DNA of 8,744 bases from Acidobacteriaceae bacterium (GTDB lineage Bacteria > Acidobacteriota > Terriglobia > Terriglobales > Acidobacteriaceae): contig PMOF01000146.1 in the NCBI GenBank assembly GCA_003162495.1, forward strand, positions 1 through 8,744, in the 5' to 3' direction. The notes under the pieces are model-generated. The model was not told the origin of the DNA. It ran no database searches and was given only the letters and a program-made list of their open reading frames with translations. Both the position numbers and the translations under genes were made by a program. Of the stretch, positions 7,351-8,744 are shown piece by piece; within the stretch, counting starts at the first letter, position 1, and each line of letters begins with the position of its first letter.

Positions 7351-8744
7351 ATGACGTTTCGGAAGATCTCCCTCTTTTTCCTGTTCATTACGATGAGTGT
7401 GGCATGCGCGCACGCCAAGAAGAAGGAACCCAAGTACCAAACGGCGCATCAGCTCACTCCCGAGCAGGCCGCGCTCGTCGAAAAAGCCATCGGACAGGAA
7501 AAGGTGCTGGTCAAGAATATTCAACTTCGCACGCCCCTGGTGGAGACTTACATTCAGGACACGCGCCCCGATCAAAAGCTCTATGAAGTGCCCGTCGATG
7601 ACCAGTACACCCTGAGCCGGGTTGACTTTGGCAAGGGCTTCGTTGACAAGACCTACGAACCCAGAGGCAAGGAGACCGGAAAGCACGGATTCTTCAAGGG
7701 TTCATTTGCCGCCATGGCCGGGCTCAGCAAGGCGCTCGGGTTGCAGCGGTTTACCTACAATCCGGTCGGCTTCATGCAGATGATGTTTCTCGATCCCACC
7801 AGCTTTGACCAGCAGCACTATGTCTTCAGCTATGTGCGCCGCGAGTTTCTGGGATCGATCCGTACCTGGGTCTACGACGTGCACCCCAAGGTCCCGGGCA
7901 TGGGACGGTTCTATGGCCGCATTTGGATCGAAGATCAGGATGGCAACATTGTTCGCTTCAACGGCACTTACACCGGACCCAAGTCAGACGATGACTCCCG
8001 ATTCTACTTCCACTTCGACAGTTGGCGGATGAACATGCAACCCAACCTCTGGCTGCCTGTCGCGGTTTACGTGGAGGAGACCGAACGCCCCGGCACCAGC
8101 AAAGCCATCGGCCTGAGGGCCCAGACTCACTTCTGGGGCTACGCACTCAAACTGCCCACCCGCGATAGCGAAAACGTGAACGTGAAGGTGGACGACGCGG
8201 TGGACAAGAGTCAGGACTCGCAGGATGTGGGCCCGCTGCAGGCTTCCCGCGCCTGGGTCACGCAGGCCGAGAACAACGTGCTCGACCGGCTGGAAGAGGC
8301 CGGCCTGGCAGCGCCGCTCACTCCCGGGGGCTATGAAACGACGATCCTGGATCAGATTGTGATCAACCTGGCCGTGCCTAACAACCTGGCGTTTACTGAC
8401 CCCGTGCATTGCCGGATTCTGCTCAGCACCACCCTCGAAGCCACGACCGTCGGCAACACCATCCTCATCAGCAAGGGCCTGCTCGACACCCTGCCCAATG
8501 AGGAATCGATCGCTTCGGTGGTGGCCATGGAACTGGCTCACGTGGCGCTCGGCCACCACATAGACACCCGCTACGCGTTCAATGACCGTCTGCTGTTTCC
8601 TGACGAGGGCACCTTCCAGCGCATTAGCATGTACCACTCCGATGCCGACAACGCGTCTGCCGCCAAGCAGGCCATGGCCTATCTGCAAAACTCCATGTAC
8701 AAGGACAAACTGCCCAGCGCGGGTCTCTACTATGCCGAGCTGGT
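7351..8744 (+). CDS. Secreted protein with M48-peptidase-like region, degenerate HExxH; truncated by window edge
   Basis: The frame stays open to the right edge, giving 464 residues without a stop. The N-terminus MTFRKISLFFLFITMSVACAHA is a signal peptide with a likely signal peptidase I site after AHA (residue 22); Cys19 is in a poor lipobox (SVAC). Residues about 80-245 form a beta-rich module containing RREFLGSIRTWVYDVHPK, GRFYGRIWIEDQDGNIVRFNG and DSWRMNMQPNLWLPVAVYVEE, which resembles LolA-like lipoprotein-sorting folds (inference). Residues about 300-464 match the M48 style: INLAVPNNLAF, ILISKGLLDTLPNEESIASVVAMELAHVALGHHID, then HSDADNASAAKQAMAYL. The zinc motif reads M393-E-L-A-H397 instead of HELAH, and the usual EAD reads DAD (431-433). 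Peptidase activity is therefore doubtful. It lies 104 bp behind the tonB-like gene and probably shares its transcript. Confidence 0.8.
   Translation, partial: MTFRKISLFFLFITMSVACAHAKKKEPKYQTAHQLTPEQAALVEKAIGQEKVLVKNIQLRTPLVETYIQDTRPDQKLYEVPVDDQYTLSRVDFGKGFVDKTYEPRGKETGKHGFFKGSFAAMAGLSKALGLQRFTYNPVGFMQMMFLDPTSFDQQHYVFSYVRREFLGSIRTWVYDVHPKVPGMGRFYGRIWIEDQDGNIVRFNGTYTGPKSDDDSRFYFHFDSWRMNMQPNLWLPVAVYVEETERPGTSKAIGLRAQTHFWGYALKLPTRDSENVNVKVDDAVDKSQDSQDVGPLQASRAWVTQAENNVLDRLEEAGLAAPLTPGGYETTILDQIVINLAVPNNLAFTDPVHCRILLSTTLEATTVGNTILISKGLLDTLPNEESIASVVAMELAHVALGHHIDTRYAFNDRLLFPDEGTFQRISMYHSDADNASAAKQAMAYLQNSMYKDKLPSAGLYYAEL

Noticed and set aside
7984..8688. 234-codon minus-strand open frame opposite the M48-like gene
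   Set aside because: It is an antisense shadow of a gene that has a signal peptide, a ribosome binding site and family motifs.

Overview
The window looks like chromosomal DNA from a Gram-negative soil-type bacterium of moderately high GC. The best guess is an acidobacterium (Terriglobia/Acidobacteriaceae-like). That guess is inference: it rests on the style of the TonB-like protein, on its pairing with a secreted M48-like protein, and on GC-rich genes separated by AT-richer spacers. No rRNA, tRNA, insertion sequence, phage gene or CRISPR array was found.

Layout. The left part (1-4206) is a small-molecule metabolism block. On the minus strand, acs (acetyl-CoA synthetase, 113-2089) is followed 23 bp later by the start of a DHFR/RibD-C-like reductase that runs off the left edge (1-89). 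A short three-helix membrane protein of unknown function (2359-2700) lies on the plus strand. It converges on a minus-strand MHS-type major facilitator transporter (2746-4206). galE (UDP-glucose 4-epimerase, GTG start, 4484-5485) lies further upstream on the minus strand. A 711-bp spacer with several inverted repeats and no credible gene (5486-6196) separates galE from a divergent plus-strand pair. That pair is a TonB-family energy transducer (6197-7246) and a secreted protein with a C-terminal M48-peptidase-like region (7351 to beyond the right edge).

How the genes may work together. Acs activates acetate to acetyl-CoA, and the nearby MHS transporter could import a small carboxylate, but they are separate transcription units and the link is only positional. 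GalE supplies UDP-galactose or UDP-glucose for envelope sugars. The TonB-like protein and the M48-like protein probably form one transcription unit acting at the inner membrane, periplasm and outer membrane.

The most interesting points are in this right-hand pair. The M48-like protein keeps the Glu and second His of HExxH but has Met in place of the first zinc-binding His, and Asp where the downstream EAD Glu is expected, so it may be a pseudopeptidase. The TonB-like protein has Asn where the transmembrane SxxxH motif normally has His.
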